DNA from: Serinus canaria
Lineage: Eukaryota > Chordata > Aves > Passeriformes > Fringillidae
Direction of reading: 5' to 3'
Length of the DNA: 64,000 nucleotides
Assembly: GCF_022539315.1 (NCBI RefSeq)
Contig: NC_066313.1
Coordinates: 72,419,934 to 72,483,933, forward strand
Positions 1 through 14,479 of the stretch are shown piece after piece; the stretch's first letter is position 1, and each line of letters starts with the position of its first letter. The notes under the pieces are model-generated. The model saw only the letters and a list, made by a program, of their open reading frames with translations. It did not search any database and was not told where the DNA came from. The position numbers were made by a program, and so were the translations under genes.

Positions 1-3000
1 CATAGGCTCAAACAGCCTCTCTGTGCTCTATATTGCTGTTGTATCTTACGTACAGCATCAACTAAAGATCATCAACAAACACTTTCAATTGGGTCTAACT
101 CATGTTAACTGCGACAAGCAATATGGTAATGCTCATCCTTAGTGTTGGTAAAAACTTGAGGCACAATTCATCCCAGTTAGTATTAGAAACTTAAACATTA
201 GTAATCCAAATTGTCTTTAAAATAATTATTTTTCTTCACTAACTACAAAATGAGCCGTTTTCAGGTATAGATAACATTTAGGTCTCACAGATCCCATTTT
301 CTGATTCCCTTTATTCTTAAGGAACAACTCAGCAAGATGTTCATCTAGAACCCAATATTTAGGTTTCTAAGGAAACAGATGGATTTTTTTGTTGTTTGGC
401 ATCCTCTAAATCAACCTTTCCCTTTTAAATTCCATTGTTTCTGCTTGTATTTTTAAAGCATACATTTGGTATAATTCATCAACTCTTCATATACTAGCTG
501 CTGCTGACTGATTTCTAAAAGTCCATTTATGCAATTATCCAGTATTTTCTCAGACCATTTTTGCAAATAATTACTTCATAAGTTGACTGTTTACACACTA
601 CTCTCTCCTAAAGATGGCATCTTTGTGATGCTTCAGAGCAGTAACAAAACATATGTAATAGCATCCCAATTTGTCCTTTATACACATGCACACGTTTGTG
701 ATAAGCTACAGGAAAGAAGAATATGATCATGAGCTTTCATGAGTGCACTGTGACCAGAACTCACCCTGTGCCATTACTTGCTCATACTCTTTCTCCTGAG
801 TTGCTGAAGTCCTAAATGGGAAATATTTAAAGCATTTTTCTTCTCTGGATAGAGATGTTGAAGGCTTATGCAAAAGAGCTTTAATGCCATCCCAGAACAT
901 CATTTACTGTGTTCTCCTGGGCATAATTCACATTGTAGCTCTCAACAAGGACCGTCTCTAATTCTACACTAGAGCCATATTTTTGCACATTAAAAAAAAA
1001 GTGTTTGGCATTTATTTAAACAGTTTAAGGCTGAAATTGTCTAGACTCATGTTATATTGGGAGTGCATGATTTGGTACTGAACTCTTACCTTACTTCATG
1101 AGATTTAACCTTATACTTTGTGCATTTGTTATGAATTTGCTGCAAAGGAAGAGCAGCTAGTGTCTTTATACATTTGATGTCTGTGCGTGTAAAAAGTACA
1201 ACTGCACACATTAGCATTTAATTTCCTCCAAATGTCTGCCAGTTAAAGATCCCTGAGGATTTTGTGTAATTTGTAAGTGAAAGCTGGAACCATTCTGCTT
1301 TCTCTGTGTGTGTTCTCCACACCAGAGTTCAATTAAACATCTCCCCCATGGCTTCCTTCACCTGCAAAAACAAAGCAAATATACCAGGAAAAAGGCTGCC
1401 AGCATCTGAAATGGATGCATGTTGGTTAGATGATAAATATGCAAAGGTGTCATTCCTCATCCTTGCCTCCAGTGAAAATAAATCTTCTCTGTTCACTTCG
1501 TTCATTGAATCATCCAGAAAAGCACTTTTTCTGTTGATCAGAACAGTTACATCTTTCTCCTTTGGGTGTTGGAAGGTAGTGGACAATTTTTTTTTTCTTT
1601 TGTATTTGTCATATGTTTTTTAATCAGCAGAAAAACATGAAATGCATTTTCAGCATGGAAGTGCGGCACTTTCACAGATTGGCCTCTTATATCTTCAGAT
1701 GCTGAAACACAAGTCAAAGATGAAATGAGAATTGATCAAGAAAAGATATATTTGTATTAATTTAAGAAAATTGTATTATGTGGCAAGAAATTTAATCTGA
1801 TTCAGGCAATAAGAAATAAAACCAAAACTTTTAGTGTGATCAAACCTATGTTTCAAACTATTGTTTAAAGTATATGAAAATGTGTGATTGCCATGCAGCA
1901 ATGGCAATTACCTTAGCCACAAAGGGATAGATGAATTCCTATTATTTTGTTTTTTCCTCTGGTGGCATGATTATTCTATGCAGCATTCTGAAGTTTGAGT
2001 TCAAATGCTCTGTTTGTATGTTCAAGTGCAGAATTGTGTGTATAAATATATAAAAATAAGAAAAAGAAGACATTAATGTAAATAATGGGTCAAAAAATGT
2101 TAGTGGGTTTAAAGATAGCCTTCAGAAACAAGTAGTGAATATGATAAGGATGGAAACACATGCTGTGGGAGGAAATAAGGTAATTATATGGCAAGCAATT
2201 TCAGTAGAATTTTGTACTGAATGAAGAGGGTAAATTTATAATATTGCACTAATACTTTTCAAAAACATAAATTAGGTGCCATAGGAGATTGTCCAGATAA
2301 TGAGACTGGACAAAGACTTGAAATACCGAAATCAGATACAGAAAATGAAAAAAAAAAATCTGATTTGAATTTTTAAAAATGAGTTTGGTTTGAAGGTCTT
2401 CAAAAGGGTCTTGGCATATTTTAGGAGATTAGTCTCCCTGCTGGAAAAGATTATTATGTTACACATGCCCAATACTGGATTTAGGTGCTAAGGCACAATG
2501 GTGACATTTTCTTTCAAAAAAGCAGTCAGAGATGTGACTTGAACAATGCCTGTTTCCCAGATTCTCAGAGATGACACAGTATCTGAAGTATGTTGAGGTA
2601 AAATACCAGACTTTCCTTAGACATATCTGCTTTTTTTTTTTAATATCACAATCTTCAGATTATAATAACAAAATATTGTTATATCGAACTCCTATTTGAT
2701 TTAAAGAGACGGAAAATCGCTTTTCAGTGGCTTTTTTTGTTATATTGCTGCAGAGCTAAATAACCCAAATAAGTAATTTGGTTTCCCTCCTGGTTTTGGT
2801 TGACTTCTTTCTGTCTGAAGGAGATTTATCAGTGTGTTTACTAACAATTCTTGAATAAGAGGTTCTTGAGCTCTTTCTTCACCCCAGGTCTAATGGATTA
2901 AAGGATCTCATGTAGAGCTGTTGGCTGCTTCTTTTGTGATCTTTTTTATAGCACAGTTCAGAGCTTAATGTAACAGAATAGCACTAACTCTCCCTCTGCC

Positions 3001-4270
3001 CTCCGTGTGAGCACTTTCCATTATTGTGTTCTTTCCTCATTGACAATGTCTGTGACAACATCCTGGATTTTATACATTATAATCAGCCTTGGTGGCTGAG
3101 GTAAATGGCAGCTGTTAGCATTTGATCCATCTCCAAAGCACATTCTGTGTGTTTCAAGAAATGGAATGAGGCTTTCAGACAAATTATGTATGTCCTCAAT
3201 AAATGAATAAAAAAGTAGCACAAATTCACCTGCTGATATATCTTACTTAAAAAAGACTCCAAACACAAACAGCAAATAATCAGTTTTGAATGCTGCTGTG
3301 GACATCTTGAAATGCTGTCTAACAGGGAAGAAGTTATTGTCAAAAACTACATCCTGTACTGTGTAATATCTACTAGAAATGCATTGGGAAGCAGGGAACC
3401 ACAGAATCAACATCATGAGATGTTACCTGCAATGTTCACAACCCTCTGATAACAGGGGAGATAGGAAGAAGACATGGTTTCAACTGGGTTGCCTACTACA
3501 AGTTTCCAAGGAGAAAATATGTGTAATTTTTACCTCTAATCTTGACAAATCTCCATCCAAACAAATTGACATGTTAAAACCCATATTTGCAGACACCACT
3601 TGTCTTTATGGCACATTTTTAAGCTGCTGTTTGCAATTAAGGTGTCAATCTTAAGCCTGAATTATCTCGCCTTTTCAGTTCTTGACAGAGTTGCTTTGCA
3701 AAATAGTTATTTTTGAAAAACAATCCCAAAACCATTTGTCATTTCCTTGAAGCCACCTCAGGTTAACAATGTTGGATTCTCCCTGTCTACTTTTAGCCTC
3801 TCATGAGCTACTTATGTGACAGAAATAGATGGCAGGCCCTCTCCACGTGCTTGTAAGACTTAAGTTTTGGTAAATTATTTTGAAGTTAATGAGCAAACTA
3901 TGAAGCAGAGGAATAGTTATAGATAGAAAGGAATCATGGTTTGAGTTGAGATTTATGGAGAGGAAGCAGGTCTCTGGAACAGCAGTGTGAGAAAAGGAAT
4001 CTGTGCAGATGAGTGGCTGTGAGCACATTGCAGGACTGACAAATGTGTTGTATCAGGTGAAACAAAGGCCACAGATGCTCTCACTCCCTTTTCACTCAGG
4101 GCAGTCTGTCCCTAGAAGTTATCAGGGCCTCAAATGACTTCAGCCATCAAATCACACCAGATCTTAGAAATCTAATCATCCTTTATTTTTTTTTAACCTC
4201 ACTTCATAGGAAAAAAGCAGATAACCTATAGAGTGAAATACATCTTTTAGAAACCATGCGGGTGTTTTTG

Positions 4271-4289
4271 AAAAAAAAAAAAAAAAAAA
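4271..4289. repeat. Homopolymer A19
   Basis: Nineteen consecutive A residues. No recognisable retroposon body lies immediately upstream, so it is read as a simple repeat. Confidence 0.9.
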
Positions 4290-4756
4290 GAGGTAAAATG
4301 CTGAAATGGAGCAGTATAGTTCTTTATGTTTTCCATTTTCCATCTTATGAGAAGTGATCCAGACACATGATGTTCTTTCATTGCCAGCTTCCTTTTTCTG
4401 TCCTTACACACCAAGCTGTCATTTATACAATGGGAAATGAGAACATCCCCAGCTGTGGAAAGCAATGAAGCCTAAAGAAAGGCCAGGAGAAGGTCTAATG
4501 TTGTACCCAGTGCAGTATTTTCTTTATCAGTGAAGAACCTGCAAAATTATTTGGCAGAAAAATTGAAAAATAGAAGGCAGCTAAGTATTCATGATTTAAA
4601 TTTTGAAATACCTGATGATTTGTAAGACTTATTGTGACAATCTGTGATTGATACTGGGCATTTTTTATCATTTACATTGGCAAAATTTGTTGCAATCTGC
4701 AGAGTTTTGGTCTGAAGGATTAACATTTGCCAAAGTTATTAGCACTAGAAAAGTAA

Positions 4757-4805
4757 TATAAAATCAAACTCATATACATCAAACTCATATAAAATCAAAC
4801 TCAAA
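4757..4805. repeat. Short imperfect tandem repeat
   Basis: The motif ATCAAACTCATA occurs twice, and a third partial copy (ATCAAACTCA) follows within about 50 bp, separated by short AT-rich joins. It looks like local slippage or duplication. Confidence 0.7.
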
Positions 4806-5839
4806 GTGTAAGAGCTGATAAGGCCAAAACTCACTTTGTTTTTATTTGATTAGTGTAATCCACATACCTAAACAGAAAAATTTGTTTGCTCTGTAGATTG
4901 CAGTTAATACTGTTTGTGCCAATGGCATATTTTCCATCTGTCTTGAAGATCATTCTTTCTATCCAGCTACATGACAATTCCAAGTTTTACACCATGTTTG
5001 TGCTGCCAGTCTGGAGGACCTGAACTGTCAGCAGAAATGGACTGACAGAGCCCTAACAAGGGGAAAGACATGGTCCTTTACCTGGCAGGGAACAACCCCA
5101 TTCATTAGGGCGTGCTGGGGGAAGGCAGATAGCTGTGAAAAGAACTCAGGCTTCTCATGTTAGAAAAGGGGAGATCTCCTCAACCCTTAGTGTGGGATTT
5201 CCTCTACCCTTATTATTCCATTTGTCTGTCAGCTTTCCAGAAAAGCTAAGAGCCTTGTGTCCAACCAGTGTGTCAGAGGTCCTTCACTGAGCAGTCCTCC
5301 TGGATCAGAGAGCACACAGAAAGACAATTTTTAACCATTAATAATAATGCTAAAAATAATAAATGGTCTTCTGTCCCTCTACATGTTCAGCTAAAGAACA
5401 GTTGCATAATTTTAACCACAATTAAAAAAAAAATCTTGAAGAAAGATTATTTTTTTAGAAATAAACATTGAATTTTAAAAAGCCTAGACATCCTGGTACC
5501 TGAAAGAAGAAAAATTTAGTTTATCTTCCAGGCACAAAGTGACAATCAGTTAAATGTTGGATGTCTTGGCAATACCCACTTGCTCTACTTTTGAATATTA
5601 GGAATTAATTACTGCTGGTTTTCTGTTTATTGTTGGTTTTGTTTTGGTTTTTTTTTCCTTTCGTAGTTGAATAATAGTTCAAAATTGCTAATGGGATCTG
5701 CCACTATCTAATTAAAAGCAGCACAGCTAAATAATTTCTTCATACTGATTTTGATTTCTCTTCCAAGTGCACAGGAAATTTATTCCCAGCAATTGCATTT
5801 AAGAGAAATTCTATGGAATAATAAACAGGGGGAGGGGAT

Positions 5840-5858
5840 GTTTGCTTGTTTGTTTGTT
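5840..5858. repeat. (TTTG)n short microsatellite
   Basis: TGTTTGCTTGTTTGTTTGT: about four TTTG units with one interruption, preceded by a G-rich patch (GGGGGAGGGG) at 5828-5837. Confidence 0.75.
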
Positions 5859-8800
5859 CAGACATAGTGATTATTTGAGCATATTATGAGAGGAAGAGAT
5901 AAACTAATGAGGTTAACAGTACACAGAATAATTTGAGTAATCTCATTGCTTTATTTTATGAGGTAGTATTTTTACACAAGTTGAAAGAAATTCTTTCAAT
6001 TTTTCCCTTTACAGCAAGAAAATATACAGCCACTGGTGAAAGATTGCTAATGAAGACATGTTCAGCCCAATGCAGTTGTTAAAATGATAATTTTATGGTA
6101 ATTTTTTTACAAAATAGAAGCCATCACCTGGTATTGCCACCTCCATTGTGTGCTTGGTTTTGGAATGTCGTGGGGTTTTGTGCCTGCTCTGTGGTCTACT
6201 GCAAATTTTCTCTGGTTGGCTTATTTATCATGTTGAATTCACTTGGGGATCCTACAGACCTGTGGCGTGGTTCTTCCTGGTTTGTTTTGAAATTGACATC
6301 TGGGGAGAGGAAAATATTCTTATAAAAGAAGTGTTAATGGCCATACTGAAAATACCAACATAGCCACTTATGTTACATTGGTATTTTTGTTCTCTTGTTC
6401 TCTGCCTTCCCTCACCCAATTCAATTAATGAAGTGATGAGATGTCTCAGCAAGATACAAGGGTGGCCTTTTTTCCTTAAAACTTTCCATGATGGATTTAC
6501 CTGAAAAAAACTAAACTAGTCGTCTAGGGAGGTAATTGCTTAATAAGTTATGCTTATCTAGATAGAATATAAAATTATACAACTGTTTAACAAATCATGA
6601 GCATCAAAGGCTCAACATCAGTGCATCTATTTTCTGTAGAGCTAAGGCTTTTTAGTAAAAAGTTAAGGTTTAATGGTTGAATTACTTATTTGAAATTCAG
6701 GAAACATGAATTACCAATGCTGAAATTCACATTGACAAAGGCCTGAAGACCCTAAATATAACTTAGATAAGTCTAAACACATAAATTCAGGCTATTCTGA
6801 TAGCAGTCCTTGCCACAAGCATATCTTAAAAACCTAGACCTCACAAAAAAATGTGACTTTAGATAGATCTTCAGCATTTCTTTGTGGTTGATTTCTAAGG
6901 CACAGAAAATTTTAGGTGATTTCCAGCCTCTACAGTGTCCTGAGAGTCTAATGCCTGATGAGGAAGAAGTCATGGAATTCAGTACACCAATGCTTCAGGC
7001 TCTTCATGGACAAGTCCTTTAGGAGAGGATGATTGATCTTTTACTGTACTTACTGATAGGAGTACTTCATCACATCCTGTTCTGGTAAATGTTTAGTAAA
7101 TGGTAACTGAGAATATCATTAGGTCTAAATTCAGGATTTCTGAAATCTGGATTGCAGAGGTTTTTTCCTATTTTTTTTTCTTGCACATATTTTATGCTCT
7201 TTGAGGCAGGACTTTTGCAGAGTGTGGATTTCATTGTTATTTCTGTAGCAAAGGAGAGCTCCAGTTCTGATATGTAGAGTCTACCTTTGAAAAAAATTTG
7301 AATTTAAAATCTGACTTACATTGTTTCATATCGTACCTTTGGTATTTATTGCAATGACTGAGAGCTTAGTGGTAGCCTGAAGCTTCTGCATTATACTTGT
7401 AGTTGAGTTTGTGATGAAAGGAACCTGAAAATATCATCAAACTGACTACACAGACTGTAAGTTATCATTCTTAAAAATAGTAATTATACACCATGTGATT
7501 TTATGGAATAAACCTTTTTAATGCCACTGCTTGAAAGGGGCACAGATGTAATTATAAGTGTGCATGTGTGTGGGTTGTTTGCTCATTTGTTTGTTTTGAA
7601 TTTTAAAAATTATTATTTGTTGGTTGGGGTCTTTTTTTACTAGACTGGAACTTAAAGAAAAAGAAGCACATCACTCAGTTATGCACAAATCTTCAGTGTG
7701 TCTTTTTACTTATTACATTTTTGTCTTTTAAGAAAGAGTGTTCAAGAAGGAAAAAAAAGGCTTCTGCTGTAAATTCTACTTATATGTCAAGGCCTCGAAA
7801 AGAAACATGCTGTGTAGAAGAGGTCTCTGCAGAAAATTTGAATAGCCTGAGGTCAAAACTATCATTGTTAGAAGATTTGGTATGATTCATTGAGATTTCA
7901 ATGAGATAGATATGTGGAGCTTTCATTCTTTCTTTGTGTTTACAGAGACTACAACAATTCATTAAAAAATCTACTCCAGAAGGAATACAATTTCCAGTTT
8001 TGAGAGCAGGAAAGGGACCTTGCACATTGTATAAATGTTATTAAGAACAAAAAACTAAACAAAAGACTTTGTTCTCTCTGGTCTTGGAGAGGGGTAGAAG
8101 GCAGTACTTCCTTTCCCAGAATCGTTCATCTTTGGGAATTGATAATGGTGATTTCAGGTCTGTTCACAACAATATGCCTTAGTTCATTTGCAGAAAATAC
8201 TGAGCTCAAATCCTGAAAATATTTATTCTGTTTTTATTAAGACTGCGTATTTCCCTGTCTTGTTTCATTTCAGGTGATTTCAGTAAACTGAAAACATGAA
8301 AATCTTAAATGAAACTATAATTCCATCCACTATTCATAAAATCAAGGTTTAATTTTTCTTTAAAACAATGGATATAAGCACAGTTTTGCTGATGATGCAT
8401 GGATGCAGCATGTTGAACACACTGATGGCCAAAACCATTCTTCCATAATTGCAGAAAAGAATAGGAATAATATGTACACTAAGGGAAGATTTTCCATAAA
8501 GTAATCTAAATGTCTGAAAAGCACACCACTGACTTTCACAGGGAATGAAACTCCCACAGTCTGATTTTGAAAAATCCATGTAATATCTATTTTTTTGTAA
8601 GTTTATCAAAATTATTAGATTTGGAGTAAAATGGCAAAAGCAGTTAGGGGCTGTCAACATTTGGAGCTGCTCTTTCATGCATTACATCAGTACTCATCTT
8701 TTAATTTCTTTTCCTCTAGTCAGAAGGCACATGCCCTTTGTGAGGACTAGTTATTTCCTCTGTGTTCACAGAATTAAATATCTTGAAGGCCTATTTAATC

Positions 8801-10683
8801 TGGAGAGACTTCTGTATGAGAAAATTGGCCAGGGTTACTTGGTGATCTCTTCTTGTATTCATCCTGAAAGTTCCCATATGTTTATGCTATGTTTATTGCT
8901 TCCCTATAAGCAGACTTCGTTTTTGCAAAAAGCTCCTGCAAGTGAATGGGACACATTATTTTTGTATTTTTTAACATTGTAAGATTTGGATAGTCTCTTT
9001 AGTGAACTAACTTGGAAAAATCTCTCTAACAGCTAAGGATAAATATGAATCTTTTGCCTCCAAATAAATGCAATCTTTTTAATTTTGAGATATCTCGTTA
9101 ATATATTTTATATAATATTTGCTAATTGATTAATTAAAACTTCTGAGACTGGGTCCCAGCTGTCTTTAGCTAAGGGGTTGTTGTAGATGGCTGCTTCACT
9201 GCACAAACTGTTTTTAAGGGAAAGGCTTTATTAGGATCTATTTGTTGTTAGCTGTCATTTAAAGAAAGAAAAAAAGTTTTGGAACCTAACATGCAAACTG
9301 AGATTTTTCATGGATTTTTTCGTTGCTTTGATTTTCCAAACAGAGGATTTAATCAAGACACCAGGCAGGGGAATTTTACAATAGAAATAACTGAAAGTTT
9401 CTTCCAACTTACACAAGTAATGTGAGGCTAACTTGGCCTGTGAAATATCCTACAGGCTGGCTTTTACCTCCACTGCCTTCTACATGATGGTCTCTGACTA
9501 TTTTCCTCTTAAAACAGATGTGAAGCCTGTGGCAATTACAAGTACCAGCATGTGGTAATCTGAACTTTAAACCACTAAGAAGCCTGAAAGAGTGAAGTGC
9601 ATAGCTGTAGAAAAGTTGCAAAATAGTAAGGAGACAAGAGTAAGAATTCAGAAGCTTAGCTGTGACATTTCTCTCTGGCCCCCAGCACACCAATTGCTGC
9701 TCTATAATGTCATGCTGCATTTAGCTTCTTTGTGATGAAGGAAATTTACATTTTTCATATTTCTAGGCTGATATTGTGGAACAGATTTGAAGGCTATGGG
9801 TTATGGGAGGTCTTTTCAAATTATGCTTTAAGTAACTGGTTTCATCCTGAACAGTCACATCCTCAATTGCTACATTTTCTTTTTTTTTTTTCTTTACTTG
9901 TTGAAAAAAAAGTTGTAATATTGGTCAGAAGTTTGGCATGACAAAAATAGAATTTATCTAAAACAATATTAAAAAAATTCATTACTAATAGTTAGTAATC
10001 AAATAAATGCTATATACTATTTAGTAATTTAGCCTAATTTTCCTATTTTTAAGTGTAGGTGTGCAATCCCGCCTGTAAATGCCAATTATATCCCTTTATT
10101 TCCTTTAGTGCAGACTCAATGAAGTCAAGAGAATCTGCCTATTAAATTATCAGGCTTTAACTAAAAACCGTAATTATAAGTAAATGTATCAGTTATCTTC
10201 TGTAATGAACTTTCATATATCACATAATCAAATTAAAGTGTTTTCCAAATAAAGCTTGGCTGATATGAATACCTGCAATTACTTCAATAGAAAGACTGTG
10301 ATTCCCCAATGATTCTGTTATAATATTTTAATTACTGTGCCTATCCACACTGAAATATGTGCAATATTTTTTTCATTATGAAAAAGTCTATAGTAAAAAT
10401 AATTTTTGCATACTAACATAGATTGAAACTGGCTTACAACTTAAATAATTTAACATCACTCTCTTATAATCTCATTTTCACTGCTCCAGAGCTGATAATG
10501 CAAAATATGTGGTTTAATGTTTTCATAAACTTTTGCACTAAGACTTTGTGGTGGTAAAAGGTGAATTAAAAAGTGAGAAGTGGAAGGAAGTAATCTCTTG
10601 TGAGAAGTTTGTTTTAATTTCTTTTGACAAATTTCTATACCCCAATTATATTATACAAAACCTGAAAGTCAGAACAGATGTTT

Positions 10684-11259
10684 TGTTCTGGTTTCAGCCA
10701 AGACAGGGTCAATTTTTTCAGTAGCCCAAGGGATCATGGCTAGGACACAGAGGTTATTCTATACCACCTATATCATTGACAGGGGCAGGGAAAAGGAGCT
10801 CTCTTCCATGGAGGAGCGCTTCCTCCCAATCCAAGGAAAAACAGTGGAGGAAGCTGTCTGGTATTGTCTATTACCAGGAGGTTTTTTCCCATGTAAATAG
10901 TTTAGTTTAGTTTAGTTTAGTTTAGTTTAGTTTAGTTTAGTTTAGTTTAGTTTAGTTTAGTTTAGTTTAGTTTAGTTTAGTTTGTTTGTTTTGGTTTGGT
11001 TCAGTTTGGTTTGGTTTAGTTTTTTTGACCTTCTGTCATCAGTGTATTTCCTGCTACTGTTTGCTTTCTTATGTCTCTGGTTTCCAGTAAATGGATCTTT
11101 TCTCAACCCTTGACCTTTGCCTTTTGTGCCTCCAATTCTCAACTCCATCCCATGCAGTGGGAAGGGGGAGGGTAAAACAGGTGAGGGAGAGAAAAATTCC
11201 TGTGGTTTTGGAGTCTCAGTGGGGGCACTGAATTGTGGAGAATCATTCCTAAACCATGA
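10684..11259 (+). mobile_element. Solo-LTR-like element of an avian endogenous retrovirus
   Basis: The block opens with TGTTCTGGTTTCAGCC and closes near CTAAACCATGA. This pair of ends matches avian ERV long terminal repeats that start TG-TTCTGGTTTCAG and end AAACCAYGACA. Between them are GGACACAGAGGTTATTC, GGAGGTTTTTTCCC and a TTTAG/TTTGG-rich middle, all features I recall from such LTRs in birds. No gag, pol or env reading frame is attached on either side, so it reads as a solo LTR left by recombination. A clear target-site duplication was not found and the 3' edge is uncertain by a few bases. Family name not assigned. It lies in the sense orientation relative to GPC5. Confidence 0.65.
10901..10980. 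repeat. (TTTAG)16 pentanucleotide array inside the LTR
   Basis: Sixteen perfect TTTAG units, followed to about 11022 by degenerate TTTGT/TTTGG units. The array lies within the LTR-like element and seems to be an expansion of a T/G-rich part of that element. It is not the vertebrate telomere repeat, which is TTAGGG. Confidence 0.95.
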
Positions 11260-12070
11260 GGATTTGCAAGTAAATCTCTTCTATATGTACTCATTTAAAG
11301 CATTACAGGTCTTTCATATGTGAGCTCTATTCCATTTCCCTTTGATAGCTAAAATTACAAAAATTGAATCTTTTTGGCATCAACAGAAACCAGTACTATT
11401 ACCTGCATGCTATTTGCTCAGTCTTTGACTGTACAACTGTGATTGTTATTTCTGTATGAAAATATAGGCTGGGAAGGTGTCATGTGGATCACAGAGTTCT
11501 GATGCCCTCAGTCCAAAACCATCAACAGATGTCTGAGTTAGATCTCACAGACCATTCATTCCACTCTAGATGAGACCATAATACCATATCAGAACTAAAT
11601 GTTTCTTCCTGAAAACTTTGATGAGAGTTGCACCATTGAATCATTAAAAACAAAAAAATCCCCCATAATTCCTAGGCTATGGAAGTGGATTTTGCTTCTT
11701 ATAATTGACTGAAAGTCTCTGTTAATTCAGGAAACACACTTCTTACATCTTCGGATGTTTGTCTTCCTTTTTGGTCACTAAATAATAGAAATCATGCAGC
11801 TTTATATTCTACTACAGGTTCTGGTGAAAAGTTTTACTAGTTAATTTTAATAATTTTAAAAAAATCTCATAAGTTTTAACAATTTTAACAAAATTGTGTG
11901 GACTATTTCAGTTTGTCCACGAAAATAGGTTTCAAAGAGCTCTGCACACTCTTCCAGGTTCTTTTATTCAGCAGCTTTTAAAGCATTTTCACTGTAAACT
12001 GACTTTATCTTGAAATCACACAGACATTAAATCTGTTATTCAGTCACCATATTTCCATTTAAGTTTGTGT

Positions 12071-12108
12071 CACAGTTCTTATTCAAAGTACACAGTTCTT
12101 ATTCAAAG
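12071..12108. repeat. 18-bp direct repeat (period 20)
   Basis: CACAGTTCTTATTCAAAG occurs at 12071-12088 and again at 12091-12108, separated by TA. The copies are identical, so this is a recent or conserved local duplication. Confidence 0.9.
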
Positions 12109-14320
12109 AAGTTTCTAAGGACTTGTCTCATGGGGCTGGGCTGTCCAGCAGAACATGCCCTGAATTCAGATGGGAGCTGGGGGTGAAGTGTTTGAAAGCC
12201 AGGCCTGGTGATAGACATTTCACCATGAAATGGGTATACTTGCAAGGATGCAAAATCATATTTTTTCTTGGTATCTCAGATGAAAACATCTTTGAGAGAA
12301 TTTCTGGAACAAATCAGTTTAGTGAAGGATTTCAGAGCTTTTGGATTATATTTTACAACAACAAAAAAAAATTCCTAAAATTATCTATTTTTATCATTAA
12401 AATGCAGGAAGGATGATAGTATTCTAAACATCTTGATGCTGCTGTTATCAGTCCAATGTTCAAAGCAAAGGCAGTCAACTCATAAAAGTTTGTTTGGCTT
12501 CCAGCATCCTTTCAGATATCTTTTTAGTAGACCTTAGAGGTTTTCCAATGCCCATAAGAATCTCTGTTATTTAGTCATCAAAATAAATCGAAATTGCATT
12601 TGAGCTCATTAGTATCACAGTGATTTCAGAATGATTAAATACTGTATAATTTTCAATGGACTGAACAGATTTTCACACATGAAACTTATATTTAGGCTCT
12701 TCCTTAGGCTTGCAACGAGGTGCTGAAGACTAACCACATTTTCCTGCACCTCCTGATATGTAACCTAACCAATTACTAGTTAAAAATTTATGACTAGTAC
12801 ACCTCTTATCCCACCTTTCATTGGGCTGTCACATTTTAAGTTGTTATCACCTGAAATAGCTTCTGAAAGAGACACTTTTTCCACTTCCCTGTCCTGCACA
12901 GCTGGATGCTTTTCACCTGCAGGCATGTTAGCACGACCACGTGGTGAACAGGATCAAGCAGCTAACACAAGTCAAACCTGATGTATTTGGAGGATTTCTT
13001 TTAGCAGTAGTTAATTTTCAGATTCAGCTCCCTGCCTGGCTGCAAAAGCTCTGTGTGAAAAAAAAATTGGGACAGTTGCAGACATGTCAGAGGCAAGATG
13101 GCAATTTTTAGTAGCAGTGCAAGATGATGATGATTGAAGTGCTTGTGATATTGGTATCAGCACAAAGATTTACAGGACCTCTATTAATATCACTTTCTTT
13201 CCTCTTGCATTTTACTGAATAGACAAATCAATTTGAGTTGGGACACAGTGAGCTGCAAATTCAACAAAAAAAGGTAGAATTCAGAGCTGAAAGCAGAGAG
13301 GAAGAATGAGTGTGGGACCACAGCTTTTTAGATATTCCTTCTTTCATTGGAGCATGCCAAAAGCTCAGATGTGCATTGCACCTTTCTTATTTTGAGTCTT
13401 GGAGAAAAGAGAAAAACTGATTCTAGTTATAAAATAAAAAATAAACTTGGCGTCACATATGCAATTGAGCCTGAAGACTTCATCCAGTGCTGTATAAAAA
13501 CAGCCACAAACCTTGAAGTTCTGTCTCTCTTTTGTTCTCTACTCAATAGAAAACAAAACTGTCCCATCTAAACAAAGTTTTAAAAGTTCAGTAATCATAA
13601 TAGATATAATTAGTACAACTATTTATAAAGAGCAGATAAAAATCCCTTAAAGAGCTTTCTTAAAACTTTAGTGTTTTCATTTCATAGAAAGGCCGACGTC
13701 TTTATTCAAGCCAAGGTGACTGATGATTTTGGACCTGTATTATTTTAAAATACTGTCTTTCTATATGACTTTTGACTACATATATTTACAGACACTAGAT
13801 GCAAACAAGCAAAAAATACATCTCTTAATGGTTTTCAGGTTCCAGTGCAAATGTTTTGTCAACTTCGCAAAGAATAAAGGAAGTGATTTATCATTTTTTG
13901 GCTTCAGGCTTCATACAGCTTCAGTCATTTTCACAGGATGAATTTTTACATACTGTGTCTGTTTAAGACTTTTTCTGAATTCATACAGACAGATTATGCA
14001 GAGGTTTTTGGTGAAGAGAAACTTCTTCTTTGAGGCTGTCATTTCTCTGAGAAATGGGTGATAAATTCTAATTACATAAAGTAGAGTAGACTGTAATATG
14101 TAGGTTCTGTGATCATAATCACCATCTCAATCATGGGCTTTTGCATATTTGAGATTAAAAGTGGTCAGGTTTTAGTGTAAAAAATATAATAATTCAGTTT
14201 TGAAAATGTCATGTCAAATCATCCCTGGCAATGATTAAACACCATTTGCTTTGCAAATAACCAGAAACAGCATTCCAATATTTATCCTTGACAGCATCAT
14301 TTGAAACTCCACTTAAAAAG

Positions 14321-14338
14321 AAAAAAAAAAAAAAAAAA
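14321..14338. repeat. Homopolymer A18
   Basis: Eighteen consecutive A residues, preceded by a shorter A5G. It lies 93 bp before a long T run at 14432. Confidence 0.9.
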
Positions 14339-14427
14339 GCTAGCAATGTACTCAGAAGAGCTAGCTGTGTTGGGAGAGAGAACAAAACATGTGGCAGTGA
14401 AGGACAGGTAAAGCTGCATAAGATTAT

Positions 14428-14431
<4 letters not shown>

Positions 14432-14479
<48 letters not shown>
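14432..14479. repeat. Homopolymer T48
   Basis: About 48 consecutive T residues, the longest homopolymer in the window. The exact length is probably subject to sequencing and slippage error. It could mark the reverse-strand poly(A) of a retroposed sequence, but I recognise no gene or SINE body beside it. Confidence 0.9.

Larger units (their letters stand above)
1..10683. other. Intronic sequence without recognised repeats or genes
   Basis: AT-rich sequence with many stops in all frames. It holds only an A19 run near 4271, a short ATCAAACTCATA repeat near 4757 and a small TTTG repeat near 5840. Short open frames here (for example 1306-1623) are of chance length and resemble nothing I recognise. 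Old, decayed repeats may be present but cannot be called by eye. Confidence 0.6.

Noticed and set aside
10901..10980. Possible interstitial telomeric repeat
   Set aside because: The unit is TTTAG, not TTAGGG, and it sits within an LTR.
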